Notes: generated from the letters alone by a model not told the origin. 64,000 nt of DNA from Bostrychus sinensis (GCA_020698575.1 CM036240.1:25571211-25635210); one strand, 5' to 3'. Shown: positions 1 to 11,397, counted from the stretch's first letter. Made by a program: numbers and translations.

Positions 1-130
1 TTACCAATTAAAAGCTTATTATTAAATCCTCAAATTGCTTTACTAAACTTCAGGTGTTGCAATGTAGTTCTATTTATTTTGTTACTCACATCACTACTCT
101 ACCTTTTCTTTCCACGTCTCACCCTTACAG

Positions 131-232
131 ATGACAGAAAAGCTACAGGACATGGAGAACGAGGCAATGTCCAAGATTGTGGAGCTGGAGAAACAGTTGA
201 TGCAAAGGAACAAAGATCTAGAATCTATAAGG
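131..232 (+). CDS. fmnl2: fmnl2 exon: coiled-coil segment
   Basis: Acceptor cttacag/ATG and donor AGG/gtgagt; 34 whole codons. Starts [20 protein letters not shown], a heptad-rich helix that precedes FH1 in FMNL proteins. The ATG here is an internal codon, not a start. Confidence 0.93.
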
Positions 233-3200
233 GTGAGTATTACTGCTGTGTGAATGGTTTCAAGAATAATTTTGGATTGTGAGCATTTGTTTGACATCGC
301 CAACACAGGAAGTCTACAAAGAAACTACCACCCAGGTCCTTGCACTGAGGCAAATGCTGAAGGACAAGGACGAGGCCATTCAGAGACAGTCGAATCTGGA
401 GAAAAAGATCCATGAATTAGCGAAGCAAGGCACAATTAAGATCCAGAAGAAAGGAGATGGTGATATAAGTATCCTCGCTTCACCACCATTGGTCGCAGGA
501 GGGGTGCCTGGGGCAGTCATGGGAACAAATAACACTGTCCTCAGTCCAAACCATGCCGGGCTTACTGGGGACATGGTCGCTCCACCCCCACCACCTCCTC
601 CACCCCCTCCACCGGTCAATGGAACATGTAGGTTTGACTTTTGTAATGTAGCAAAAATATATACAGTAGAACACTATATGCATGAAACACAGTTATGCTT
701 TAAGGTCTTCTAAACCTTTTGACAACAAATATTAATTAAAAAAGTTCCCCCCAAAATGCCTCATCATTTCAACCTGACAATCCTGTCTTCTCTCCTAGTG
801 CCAAATGGGCCATTGTCGGTTGTCCCACCAGCTGCCCCACCACCACCACCTCCGCCACCTCCTCCTCCTCCACCCCCACCTCCAGGACCAGATATGTCCG
901 TTCCTCTGCCCCCACCACCACCTCCTGTAGCTCCACCCCTGCCTGGAAGTGGGACACCCACTGTCATCATCAACTCTGGCCTAGCAGGTAAGTAGAGAGG
1001 AAGTCAATGTCCAAGATACAAGCAGTGTTAGCAAGGTCATCTTATAACAAAATATTCATTTTTACAGTGTTCTGAAGCTTGTATTGACTGCTGCAATGTT
1101 GACTTTCAGTATCATTGAAAGAAGGACACAACTGTTATCATACTTTTTTGACAGTTGAACTGCTTCACAATCATTACAGTCCAATAAAAGTTGTTTTTCA
1201 ATAAAATGGTGCATCTCCCACTGATGGTCAGTGATACAGGCTCATATGTTGACAAACCTATTTTATTTTTTAAGCCTTTTTGGTGTAATCTCTATCTTAG
1301 TTCCTGTCAGAGCACGCTGGTCTCAAAGGAATTTAGATAACTCTCAAAAGCATCACTTATCGCTGGTGTAAACATCTGTAGCTAGGCATACTGTGTAATA
1401 ATCTTCAACTGTGAAGTGCATGTCTATACTGTATCACTAACGCTGACTACCTCTTAATAATCTTTCTCTGACTTTATTTCTCTCCCAAAACCAGAGGGAC
1501 CCATCAAACTTTTCTGTAGGTTCTGCTTGTTAAAAGTCCAAAAGTTTTCTGTCTTTCACTATGTGTTTTGAAATGGTATTTTCATCTAGCTGCTTCTGTT
1601 GTGGCTGTTATGTTTTTGCACCTTCTCTCAAGTGGTTTGGCTCATTTTCAGAAAGAATTCACCATGTTTCTAAACATAGAGTTTATTTGTCAAATAGTGG
1701 TTCATCAAAGGGGCGATTGGGAGATAAAGCTAATGCCATGGTAGAGGCCAACACTCTCTGAACATATAAAAATATATTTGTTGATAAATATTATATTTTA
1801 TTTAGAATATATTTACATATTTATCTAACTGTCAATTTGTGAATGCTGTTTTACTCAAGCTTTTAAGAAATTGTTTATTCAAAACCTGAGCCAAAGGAGA
1901 AGAGAAAAAACTGTCACAACAAAATGCATTTTAAAACTCTGCATGGTTCACCTTGACACCTTGGCGTGGTATTGTTTGTTTGTATGAGTGAAGCGTCACC
2001 ATATCTTGAAGGACAAGTTGCATGACATGTGTCATGTCATGCAGATTCCACAGAGTGATGGACATAGTGCAGAGCTGTTTACCTTTCCCATGACAGCCTT
2101 ATCTCACTGCATCTGCTGACATTCATGTGTGACGTACTGGCAGAACAGGACTCTTTGAGTGTGAACTTAGTGGCCACAAGTGACTCTAATCTTTGTCATC
2201 AAGCCAAGCAGGAAATCCTCACCTTATGTGCCTCTCCATACTTGACTGTCAAGGCAAAGGGAAACAGGCGTTACTCTGCTTTTAGTTTAGTAACTTATGT
2301 CCACACCAGAAACACATGCCCATGCTCATCCACGTGTGTCATCAGTCTCACATTCCTGTCTTCCCTGCATGTCTCTGAATGTATGTCAATTTATGCAGTA
2401 CAGGATATCTATGCTTATACTAATATACTGTATCTGTTTCCTGTTTAGCTGTGAAGATCAAGAAACCAATCAAGACAAAGTTCCGCATGCCTGTCTTCAA
2501 CTGGGTGGCTCTAAAACCTAATCAGATCAATGGCACCGTCTTCAATGAGATCGATGATGAGAGGATACTTGAGGTATGCGACATGGTTTTATTGTGACAT
2601 TCCTCCTGTGGAAACTGGCAAATAATTTGTTGGTTACTTACGATATCTTAGGATCTGAACGTGGATGAGTTTGAAGAGATGTTCAAGACGAAAGCCCAGG
2701 GTCCGCCTATAGATCTAAGCATGAGCAAACAGAAGGTCATCCAGAAGGGACCCAACAAGGTGACCCTGCTGGACTCCAACAGAGCCAAGAATCTGGCCAT
2801 TACACTCAGGAAGGTGGGCAAGACGCCAGAGGAGATCTGCAGAGCTATCCAACTGTAAGTCACTATGAAGAAGAAGTACTATAGCACAGTGAAAGGCTAC
2901 CATTATCCGTATCTGTTTGTAGTCTTATGATGGATATTGTCTGTTTATAGCCTGACCAGCCAAACATTATGTTGCTCATAAATGTTATATGAGTCTGGGA
3001 TCCCATTGTTTTCCAGCAGTTGTATGTGGTTGTATGTTTATCCAGTAGCATACAGATATAGTTTAATATGGGTCTATTTGTGACAATATTGGTGACAATA
3101 TTAATCATAATTAGCGATAGGGACAATATTAATCCATTCATTAGAACAGAAGAAAAAAGATTAGAATGGCTATGGTCTATTAATGCAAGTCAAAGGCCAT

Positions 3201-6200
3201 TTCCTGCCTTTTCTTCATGAGAAAAATAGGATTATTCTGCTCTATTGAAACACTCAATATTGTTGTCTACCTTCAGGTTTGACCTACGAACCCTGCCAGT
3301 GGACTTTGTGGAGTGTCTGATGCGCTTCCAGCCCACAGAGAACGAGGTTAAAGTCCTTCGACAGTTTGAAAAGGAGCGAAAGCCTTTGGAGAGCCTGACA
3401 GACGAGGACCGCTTCATGATGCAGTTCAGTAAAATTGAGAGGCTTATGCAGAAGATGACCATCATGGCCTTTATTGGGAACTTCTGTGAGAGTGTGCAGA
3501 TGCTAACGCCAGTAAGAACATGCCCATTTAAACCAGTTACAATGCCTGTTCAACAACTTTATCCAGTATGTAAGAAAGTGCATCTTTTCTGTATTTCTCT
3601 ATAGCAACTTCATGCAGTTATTGCTGCATCTGTATCCATTAAATCATCACAGAAACTCAAGAAGATTCTAGAGGTAAACATATAATTTACTTATTTGTTG
3701 CTCATGAAATAATAGCATTTTCTCATATTCATAATCGCCTTGCTTTCTCTTTTCTTAGATTATCTTGGCACTCGGAAACTACATGAACAGCAGCAAAAGG
3801 GGAGCTGTTTATGGATTCAAGCTACAAAGTTTAGACTTGGTAAGTGTCTTGCTTGTCACGCCATTATCCGCTGCCATTTTGATTCCTGTAAACATTTTCT
3901 ACATTTCATTTATGATCCTCACAGCTCCTTGAAACCAAATCGACAGACCGAAAATTAACACTTCTACACTACATTGCCAACGTGGTGAAAGAAAAGTACG
4001 AGCAAGTTTCCCTCTTCTACAATGAATTGCACTATGTGGAGAAGGCAGCAGCAGGTGAGTGCTGTAGCAAGTCATTCATTGCTACTGTGAAAAGCTTTTT
4101 GTGGCTTATTCCTGATATTTTGCCCATAGTGTCGCTGGACAATGTGCTGCTGGATGTTAAGGAGCTACAGAGAGGCTTGGAGCTGACCAAGAGAGAGTAC
4201 AGCATGCATGGCCATAACACAATGCTCAAAGATTTCATCACACATAACGAAGCCAAACTAAAGAAGCTACAAGATGATGCTAAGATTGCACAGGTAACGC
4301 TAGACCTCACAGCTTGCTTTGTTATTATACTGGTACTTATAAGGGTGACATTTCCCATTATGTCTTTTGAAGATGACAGGGTTGGTATATAATGCTACCT
4401 GTGCGTGTCTGTGTGCTCAATAGGATGCCTTTGATGAGGTGGTGAAATTCTTCGGGGAGAACGCCAAAACGACACCGCCGTCCGTCTTCTTCCCAGTGTT
4501 TGTGAGATTTGTGAAGGCTTACAGGGTAGGAGAAACAATTTTATATGAACTTTAGAAAATCATATTTAATACAGTACCAACACATACCAGGATCAGAGGT
4601 AGTTTATAGTTGTAACAGTAGCAGCAGAAGTGGTAGTGGTGGTGGCAGTAGAAGTAGTAATCTGTCATTTAACAACCAATCTTATTCACATACTTTTTGC
4701 AAGTGGTATTTTGCCATAATGATCATTTTTAACTGAATCTAGTATGTCTGTGTGTGATCTCAGCAAGCAGAGGAGGATAATGAACATAGAAGGAGACAGG
4801 AGCAGCTTCTAATGGAGAAACTTCTGGAACAGGAGGCCATGATGGAGGAAGACCAGAAGGTTTGTTTATGACCGTTACGCTGCTTCTTTGAACAGGAACC
4901 TTGTAGGACCACTTCTGTATTTAAAAACAAAGCAAAAAAATAAACAATTTTGTATTATTAGTTTGGAGAAATATCCAGCTGCTTGAAAATTGCTATACTT
5001 TCTCTTGTTTTGATAGTTCAAGGTGATAAATGTTACCTAAGCACCTATGTGTTTTATGAGTTAGGTCTCCATTTTGTTTTTATTGCTGTTGTGTGCACTT
5101 TATATTAAACTACTGCCGAGGCTGTAGTTTATATGTCACTAAACAAAGCAATAAAAAGGAGCTTGAGTTGTAGAAAACATTGGCTTATACTGACAGACAG
5201 CCATTCACCATTGATGTCCGTTCTCTAGGGATTTGCTTCACCTATACATGTGTGCCTTTGGAAAGTGAGTGGAAGCCTGAGTAATTTTATGTAACAAATT
5301 ATTGCATTGAGAAACAAAATTTAATGATTAAAGTATTACAGAGCCATTGTTCAGGCTGCACTCCACCTTAGGCTTGCTTTGCCACCCATGACCCCTAAAT
5401 GAAATAAGCAGAAAAAGGAAAATGAATGAATGGAAACTACATATTTTACACTCATCTACAGTAGCCCCTCAGGGAAATAAATACTGTTTTGATAAACAGG
5501 TGCTGACTGGATGATGAGTCTGTTTATATTTTGGATTCCCAGAAATTACTTGAAAAATTTAGACAATCTTTGTGATAGTTCAGTGGCATATAATGAAAAA
5601 ACAGGAAAAGGAAAAAGAAATAACACCTATTCTTAGAATCACTAAAGGGGAACAAACCTATGACATACAGTAGATTACCAAAATGTTGTAATATGTCCAT
5701 AGTCTATAGAAAACAAGATTTGGGAAACACTGCACAGTACTGAGATAGAGCAGGAGTATCCTTGTACCATGTTAATAACAACTTTTAATAATAATCTCTC
5801 CCTAGTCGCCATCACACAAGAACAAGCGACAGCAGCAGGAGCTCATCCAGGAGCTGAGGAAAAAGCAGGTCAAAGACAATCGGCACGTCTATGAGGGCAA
5901 AGACGGAGCCATTGAAGACATTATCACGGGTAAACTGCTCCGGACCTGGATCATACACACTCCTCTATACACACATACTATCATACTATATTATCCATAC
6001 ATGTACATGCAACAGGGCGCTCTGCATGAAGGTCCTCTCCTGTGCTATACATTTATTTATTAACCCAAGGGAAATCTGAAGCCACTAACATGAATACTCT
6101 GGCTCTTTTTAAAACTGTCAGATGTTTGAGAATCAGAAGTATTTGTTAACAAGTGCAAACGTTTGAAGCTAATCCAGTTACATTTTGAGTTAGCTCAAAT

Positions 6201-8215
6201 GTATGTGATAATCAGTGCTTATATAATCTGCTTTCTGTATTGCTTTGTAACACTGTTTCTGTAAACAGGGCCAAGGTTTGTTAGTGGAAGCGAAAAGCAG
6301 AATAGGGGATTGACCAATGAAGTGTATTATTATCTATAAGATTGAAATAACATTGTGTTATAAATTAAGCATAAATGATCTGAGCTATATTGGAATTTGT
6401 GTATTAGGTCTACACAATAGTGTAGACTTTATCATTAGTACAATATTAATTTTGCAAAGAATGACTAAACTAAACTATTCCATGCAATATTTACCTTTGG
6501 CGTGTGAAAAGATAATCATCAATTATAACCTTACAGTATATAAAATTGCCATACAACTAAATCTAAAAGATGATCAGTGGTTATTATTTCAGACCTTTGA
6601 TTCTCAGACTTGTACCACAGTTTGAAAACCCTGGTCAAGAGCATTAGACGTCTTGCTAGAATTCAATTGAACATTTATGCCAACTGGAGCATACAAATAT
6701 CCCATGTTACATCTCTACCATAATGCAAGTCTAATGTATACTACATGTTACAACCTGGTCTATGGCCTTATTCATTCATCTAACACTGCCAGTTCTAGTT
6801 GATCCATATAATAAAAGTCATGTGCCTATATTAGCATACAGTAGTAGACCCAAGCCTTCAGTAGCAGTAGTGTTCTTCTGGCCCCTTCCTCAATCTGTTG
6901 TTGGGTATTTGCTTAGCTCTAACCAGTTCTAAACCTTGTAGAGGTCTGCTCTTTCTTTAATTGTCTGTGTCTTGTCTTGTCCTGGCTGTTGTCCCTGTCC
7001 TTGTTGATGCAGTGCTGAAGACAGTGCCCTTTACGGCCCGCACAGCCAAGCGTGGCTCTCGGTTCTTCTGCGAGCCCGCCCTAAATGAGGAGTACCATTA
7101 CTAAGCTTATAGAACTGTCTCTCTTCTCAAAGGTTGCTGGAACACAATGTTCTTCTTCTTTATTCCTCCAAAACCTTGCATGCCTCTTAATTGCCACACT
7201 CCACTCTCACACACTCTGAACAGAGACTTGTACACAGTTGAGTTTGTGATTTGTGTGTATTTATGTGTTGTTCCTCTCCTGAGCATGACTTAAGCATGAA
7301 TTAATTTTTCCTGTTATCAGCCATGGCAAACTGTAATGTCACAGATGAACTGACTCCAAGGTTATACTTTTATCTGTCCAGGATTCAAACCATTTTCTAC
7401 ACTCATCAAACAGTGGAACAGATATTGAAGCTAAGAGCTGCCATCTTGTGGTCAGAAAGGAAACAATTATTGACTAATTTGAATCTAGTATCGCACTTTT
7501 AAAATAGAATTGTATATTTCTGCTTAAAGTACTCTGATAGTGTTTTCTTAGACAATTTAATTTTCAAACCAGAATTAATTCTTTTTATACTGACATAATG
7601 TTTGTCTTAAGTCTTACAGAATATAGTAAAGCAGACACAATGAAGATGATTTTCAACAACAATTTTTTTATTACTCACTCATTGACCGTCTACAAACATG
7701 TCCTTGACCCACATTTGCTTCTGACCCACCAATTGACAATACCCTAACGAAACAAGTTCCAATCACTTGGCAGCCATAGCTACCTTGACCTCTCTTTGAC
7801 GTTACAGCTTTGCCTCAATGTGATTTGAATTTTGGTTTTCAAATATTTTGCATACTATGTGTGTATTTGTGTAAAGTTGCCCTTGATCACTGCTCTGCTT
7901 GCTGCATGCTTTCTTCTGCTTATTTCCCACAATGCACTCCTGCACCCCCTTACCTGTATTCTTTTATTGATCCTGTGTGTTAAAGAACTGTTCTGTGGTC
8001 TTGCAGGCTCACTAACACACTGCTTGCTGTGTTTTAAAATTGTCAATGTTGCTTTTGTTTTTTGCCACTAACTTTTGATACTAACACAACCAGGCGTTTT
8101 ATTTTTTTTTATGTTTGTATGCATGCTTTGGGTGTTATTTTCTTAAAAGACAAGTCAAGTTGGGCTTTCTCTGTCCTGCTGGTAGCCACTTTGCAAAGCA
8201 GCCATTGTTCAATAC

Positions 8216-8251
<36 letters not shown>

Positions 8252-9843
8252 CTCCTCGTAGTCAAACCTAACATCCTGTAGTTCCATTCTGCTACAATAT
8301 TTAAGGCCTATTCCTATTAGCAGCCTGCCGCCATCTTGCTTTGCCAATGCAGCTCTTGTAAAATGTCAGGCCGGCATGCTCCTTGGTTTTCCAAGATTTA
8401 ACAATGATTTTGTCTTCTCTTCATCCAGCGCTAAAGAAGAATAATATTACTAAATTTCCCAATGTCTACTCGAGGGTAAGGAAGTCCTCCAGTAGCGCCC
8501 CTGTAGTGGTGGATGTGTCCCACACCTGGCAAGCATCTCTTTATTACCTATCCTATTTAAGCTCACTGTACTTGCTCCTACAAACCCAATTCCAAAAAAG
8601 CGGAAACTATGTGAAATATGCATAGAACATAATGCATTGACAATAACTTAAACAACATGTGTGGAAATTTTTATATTTTGCAATAATTATGAAAAAATTA
8701 CAACATATTTTACTATGCAACACATCTCAAAAAGTCACAATGGGCCGATATAAAAGTGGAAAGTAAATAGCATTGTTTAAAAAACTGTTGGAAGAACATT
8801 TAGCAATATATTAGGCTAATTGGATTTTATTTTTTATTTTTTTTTGGTCTAGCAATGATTTCTGGATGTGATCCTGATCTGTTTAATTATTTGCAGGACA
8901 AAATGGCTGTTTTTTTGTTGTTTGTTTTGCAGTGCCACTTGAGCGCTTGATCATCATTCAATGCTGATGTTTGATGATAGATTCTTCTCATGCAATTATG
9001 TACTATAGATGAGAAAATATCCAAAATCTATCTTTTTACACATTTAGTGTTTTTTTTTCACACGCTGTAAGATATAAGGGCTTTGTGGCTTAATCCATAG
9101 AGCATTTACTCCTGAACTTGAGTGCCTTTAGTTCTAAGTCCTGGTCTGGGCACTATCTTTACTTCTGCAAGAGTAAAGTCAAGTAAATTTACTTTTCCAG
9201 CCTATTGCCAATGTTCCAACTTTTTGAGATGTGTTGCTGTGACAATAACATTCAAATTGAGCTATTATGTTTTTCATAAAATGGTAAAACATCTTATACC
9301 TGATTGGTTGTTTATGCTCTATTCTCCTTAAAGCATTGTTTTCCGAGACCTGCATTTTGTTTTTATTTACATTCTACACTGTGTCCCAACTTTTCTGAAT
9401 GGGGTTTGTACTTCTGCTTATTTTTACCATGAATTTGCATGCCTAGTAACAAAAATGCATCTTGTATTGGCGAGATACATTGAAGGCTCGGTAGAAAAAA
9501 GGCAGTAGACAAAATCCTATCAGCCTGTCTCGGCGGTTGTAACGCCCAAAGACAGCTGACCCGGGGGGCTTATTCCCACATAGAACTCGTGCTGCTTTGG
9601 ACTGTCAGGCTGCCAGCGCTCTGAGCAATGTGTCCTCACCAAATGTCTGACAGATTGACTGACAACCTTTTTTATCCTCCTCCCCTTGGCTCCCCTATTT
9701 CTTTTTTCCATTTTCTTGTTCTGTTCCTCCCAGATTTGAGGAACCAGCCTTACAGACGGGCGGACGCTGTGCGCAGGAGTGTCAGGAGACGCTTCGACGA
9801 TCAGAACCTGCGGCCAGTCAACAACGGAGAAGTGTTCATGTGA
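131..9843 (+). CDS. fmnl2: Formin-like protein 2 (fmnl2), 3' part of the gene, multi-exon
   Basis: Cytoplasmic formin that nucleates and elongates unbranched actin filaments at the cell cortex downstream of Rho-family GTPases. The 5' part lies outside the window: 13 shared exons (131-232 to 5806-5929) give 646 residues, so about 400 N-terminal residues (GTPase-binding/FH3 region) are missing if the protein has the usual ~1,090. Seen in order: coiled coil (fragment residues 1-60), FH1 with two long proline runs (about 130-195), FH2 (about 205-600, containing [10 protein letters not shown] and [17 protein letters not shown]), a Lys/Glu-rich helix, then the DAD (IEDIIT). All introns are GT-AG and phases are continuous. 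Three alternative last exons give 676, 711 or 682 residues in this fragment. FMNL2 is preferred over FMNL1/3 because of the EEYHY and [13 protein letters not shown] tails and the prpf40a neighbour. Confidence 0.94.
309..627 (+). CDS. fmnl2: fmnl2 exon: coiled coil end and first FH1 proline run
   Basis: Acceptor caacacag/GAA, donor ACAT/gtaggt, ends with one extra base. Encodes [10 protein letters not shown], the conserved [13 protein letters not shown] segment, then a variable Gly/Ala/Val linker and an 11-proline run ending VNGT. The linker differs most from mammals as I remember them. Confidence 0.93.
799..987 (+). CDS. fmnl2: fmnl2 exon: FH1 proline-rich core
   Basis: Acceptor ctctcctag/TG, donor GCAG/gtaagt. 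Encodes [12 protein letters not shown], 16 consecutive prolines, then [18 protein letters not shown] and [11 protein letters not shown]1 recruits profilin-actin; the PPLP at 933-944 is a class-II WW ligand type. Pro codons are a CCA/CCT/CCC mix, so the run is not a pure microsatellite. Confidence 0.93.
988..2448 (+). other. fmnl2 intron after FH1 core
   Basis: 1.46-kb intron. AT-rich, no repeat or exon-like segment recognised. Confidence 0.85.
2449..2573 (+). CDS. fmnl2: fmnl2 exon: start of FH2 domain
   Basis: Acceptor ctgtttag/CT, donor GAG/gtatgc. Encodes [14 protein letters not shown], then [19 protein letters not shown], the conserved lasso region at the FH2 N-terminus. Confidence 0.95.
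2652..2854 (+). CDS. fmnl2: fmnl2 exon: FH2
   Basis: Acceptor atatcttag/GAT, donor CT/gtaagt (two extra bases carried over). Encodes [20 protein letters not shown], then [18 protein letters not shown], a strongly conserved FH2 stretch. Confidence 0.95.
3277..3511 (+). CDS. fmnl2: fmnl2 exon: FH2 knob region
   Basis: Acceptor ccttcag/G, donor CCA/gtaaga. Encodes [17 protein letters not shown] and [20 protein letters not shown], typical of FMNL FH2 domains. Confidence 0.95.
3605..3673 (+). CDS. fmnl2: fmnl2 exon: FH2
   Basis: Acceptor tctctatag/CAA, donor GAG/gtaaac; 23 codons, [20 protein letters not shown]. Confidence 0.95.
3759..3839 (+). CDS. fmnl2: fmnl2 exon: FH2 signature
   Basis: Acceptor tttcttag/ATT, donor TTG/gtaagt; 27 codons with [20 protein letters not shown], the most conserved FH2 motif. 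Confidence 0.96.
3925..4054 (+). CDS. fmnl2: fmnl2 exon: FH2
   Basis: Acceptor cctcacag/CTC, donor GCAG/gtgagt. Encodes [20 protein letters not shown] and [16 protein letters not shown]. Confidence 0.95.
4130..4293 (+). CDS. fmnl2: fmnl2 exon: FH2 coiled coil
   Basis: Acceptor gcccatag/TG, donor CAG/gtaacg. Encodes [20 protein letters not shown] and the helix [13 protein letters not shown]. Confidence 0.95.
4424..4525 (+). CDS. fmnl2: fmnl2 exon: FH2
   Basis: Acceptor ctcaatag/GAT, donor AGG/gtagga; 34 codons with [20 protein letters not shown]. Confidence 0.95.
4764..4859 (+). CDS. fmnl2: fmnl2 exon: post-FH2 charged helix
   Basis: Acceptor gatctcag/CAA, donor AAG/gtttgt; 32 codons rich in Glu, Arg and Gln ([20 protein letters not shown]), the helix leading towards the DAD. 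Confidence 0.93.
4860..5805 (+). other. fmnl2 intron before last shared exon
   Basis: 946-bp intron. No feature seen beyond AT-rich sequence. Confidence 0.85.
5806..5929 (+). CDS. fmnl2: fmnl2 last shared exon: start of the DAD
   Basis: Acceptor tccctag/TCG, donor ACGG/gtaaac, one extra base carried over. Encodes [20 protein letters not shown], then [17 protein letters not shown], the N-terminal half of the diaphanous autoregulatory domain. All three alternative tails join after this base. Confidence 0.95.
7013..7104 (+). CDS. fmnl2: fmnl2 alternative last coding exon A (EEYHY tail)
   Basis: Acceptor gttgatgcag/TG; completes the codon as Val and reads [20 protein letters not shown], ending EEYHY and TAA at 7102-7104. 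Matches the YHY-type C-terminus of mammalian FMNL2 as remembered. Its LKT plus RTAKR basic patch is the classic second half of an FMNL DAD. No clear poly(A) signal was seen shortly after it. Confidence 0.92.
8219..8249 (+). repeat. Poly(A) tract, 31 A
   Basis: Uninterrupted A run in the intron 180 bp before tail exon B. Could be the tail of an old retroposon, though no body is recognised. Confidence 0.9.
8429..8625 (+). CDS. fmnl2: fmnl2 alternative last coding exon B (ALKKNNITK tail)
   Basis: Acceptor cttcatccag/CG completes GCG (Ala) and reads [29 protein letters not shown], then TAG at 8623-8625. The ALKKNNITK sequence resembles an alternative FMNL2/FMNL3 C-terminus I recall, not checked. 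From 8579 the reading frame lies in the left end of a transposon, so the last ~15 residues and the stop look transposon-derived. A GTAAGG inside the exon (8474) could be an alternative donor, giving a shorter cassette form. Confidence 0.66.
8579..9410. mobile_element. Non-autonomous DNA transposon with long terminal inverted repeats
   Basis: Ends TACAAACCC and GGGTTTGTA are inverted (left 'acaaacccaattccaaaaaa', right complement with four or so changes) and are bounded by TA on each side, as for a TA-target element. A perfect 18-bp inverted match further in (8717-8734 with 9220-9237) shows arms of about 190 bp. No transposase frame. A tRNA-like stretch lies inside at 9078-9150. The left end overlaps fmnl2 tail exon B. 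Confidence 0.8.
9078..9150 (+). repeat. tRNA-like SINE head inside the transposon
   Basis: 'ttgtggcttaatccatagag' resembles a Pol III A box and 'ttagttctaagtcctgg' a B box. Degenerate; more likely an old SINE head than a tRNA gene. Confidence 0.45.
9734..9843 (+). CDS. fmnl2: fmnl2 alternative last coding exon C (DLRNQ tail)
   Basis: Acceptor cctcccag/AT completes GAT (Asp) and reads [20 protein letters not shown], ending GEVFM and TGA at 9841-9843. Corresponds to the longer FMNL2 isoform tail (ITM-type in mammals, from memory). It is much more Arg-rich than tail A. Confidence 0.93.
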
Positions 9844-11397
9844 CGAGGGAGCGAGCATGTGAGGGAAGGAAAGATAGTGAGCAAGTGTGGAAGGTGAAAG
9901 AGAGGCAGACGGTTTGGAGAAGGACAAGTGAAAGTAGCAGAAACCATAGAGATGATTATGTATATATATTTTACATAAGAAAATGTGTTATTGCATATGT
10001 GTGGTGTAGTAGCAGCTTTTCTATGAAGGAATGGACTGAACTGCAAGCATCTCAAAGGTTTATGGAGTAAACCTTAGACAAAGCCAAGTGCCTCTGCATC
10101 TGTGTATGTCGACCTACAGTATGTTTCACACTTTGAGCAATACAATACTACCAGGCTTTAATCGGAGGACTCACATGATGCAAAACTTAATGAAGAAATG
10201 TAGAATGTATTGGAGCTGTTTCTGTAGCTGTTACAAGTTTTACATATGAACAACATTTAGCCTGGTCAGCCAGACTCATTCACTGTCTTTATTAAAGTAG
10301 GTCTGAAGCCCCTCCTATGCAAATATGATTGGTTTTATGTGTTTCAAAATGTTGGTCCCGATGCAGTTTATACTCCATCACCAGCAATGGTTTGTGAGTC
10401 TGATTGCAAAATAATTAAAAAGTATTTTTTGATTAAATGTTCAGTAGATGTCAGTAAGGGACCGAGGATGTTTCTAGTGTGGATCCAGAACACCATCTGG
10501 ACCCAAGACTTTTTGAAAGAATTCTGTACCATGTGAAATATGGCCAAAGATACTAACTCCAGCCACAAGCGGTGAGGAAAGGAAGACGTGAATGGTTTGA
10601 GTACAGGTCTCGCTACTATATGAATAAAGTAGGGCCAATACATATTATGGTGAACTAGAAAAATCTGATTGGCCAGTTGCATTCAGAAGTAGCTCGATCT
10701 GTGTTGACTTGTCCCTTGGTAAACCAACTTGAATTGACAGGGACCATTCTTATTCTTAAACTAGAATAGAAAACGTCTTGAGATGGCTGATCAGATGATG
10801 TCTGTCTACCTTGGTACATTCCAGTGCTTGACCATTCCTATTGCAACTGTGTACTCAAGTAGCATGTGTTACATCTCATTAGAGGTCTAACTAAAAGGGC
10901 TAGATGCTATAATGATGGCAAAATAGAGAATTTGACCAAAACAAAACAAAACAGAAAAAAAAACAAACAAAAAAAAAAAACAACAATGTGAATTTTGGTT
11001 CTGCTTATGGGGAAAATGCATTTTCTGTCTCATTTACCAAGTGTTACAAAACTGGACTTAGCATTGCATTTTATCAGCTAATATTTTTCATCTACCTGGC
11101 TACAGTCTACTCACCTTATTGTAATTTTGATGTATAGTATTTAACCACTTGAAACTTTTGAAGCTTTTGCTGGTGTTGTCATCTGTTGTTATGTCCACGA
11201 CAGCAGTCATTCAAAAAACATGGCAAGTGCACAAAGGTTTCCTAAATGTACAGATATTTTGCTACTTTTTTTACATAACATTACCAGATGGTTAATATTG
11301 TACATACTGTTTAAACATTGCCTTGTGCTATACAACTTGAATGTTTTATTTTAACTTATAGTTTTGGTTGTTGTCATTTTGTATATTTAATAATAAA
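9844..11397 (+). other. fmnl2: fmnl2 3' untranslated region (tail C transcript)
   Basis: No coding potential after the TGA. AATAAA occurs at 10623-10628 and at 11392-11397. An A-rich patch is at 10938-10983. Confidence 0.65.
11392..11397 (+). promoter_or_regulatory. fmnl2: Probable distal poly(A) signal of fmnl2
   Basis: AATAAA on the plus strand ~1.55 kb after the tail-C stop. The earlier AATAAA at 10623-10628 is an alternative proximal signal. Confidence 0.55.

Larger units (their letters stand above)
5930..8428 (+). other. fmnl2 alternative-exon intron region with poly(A) tract
   Basis: Intron sequence on both sides of tail exon A. A 31-base A tract sits at 8219-8249. Otherwise I see no structured feature or further exon. 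Confidence 0.7.

Noticed and set aside
764..973. Minus-strand glycine-rich open frame
   Set aside because: It is the antisense of the fmnl2 FH1 proline codons.
131..9843. FMNL3 or FMNL1 as identity of the first gene
   Set aside because: The EEYHY and [13 protein letters not shown] tails and the prpf40a (not prpf40b) neighbour favour fmnl2.
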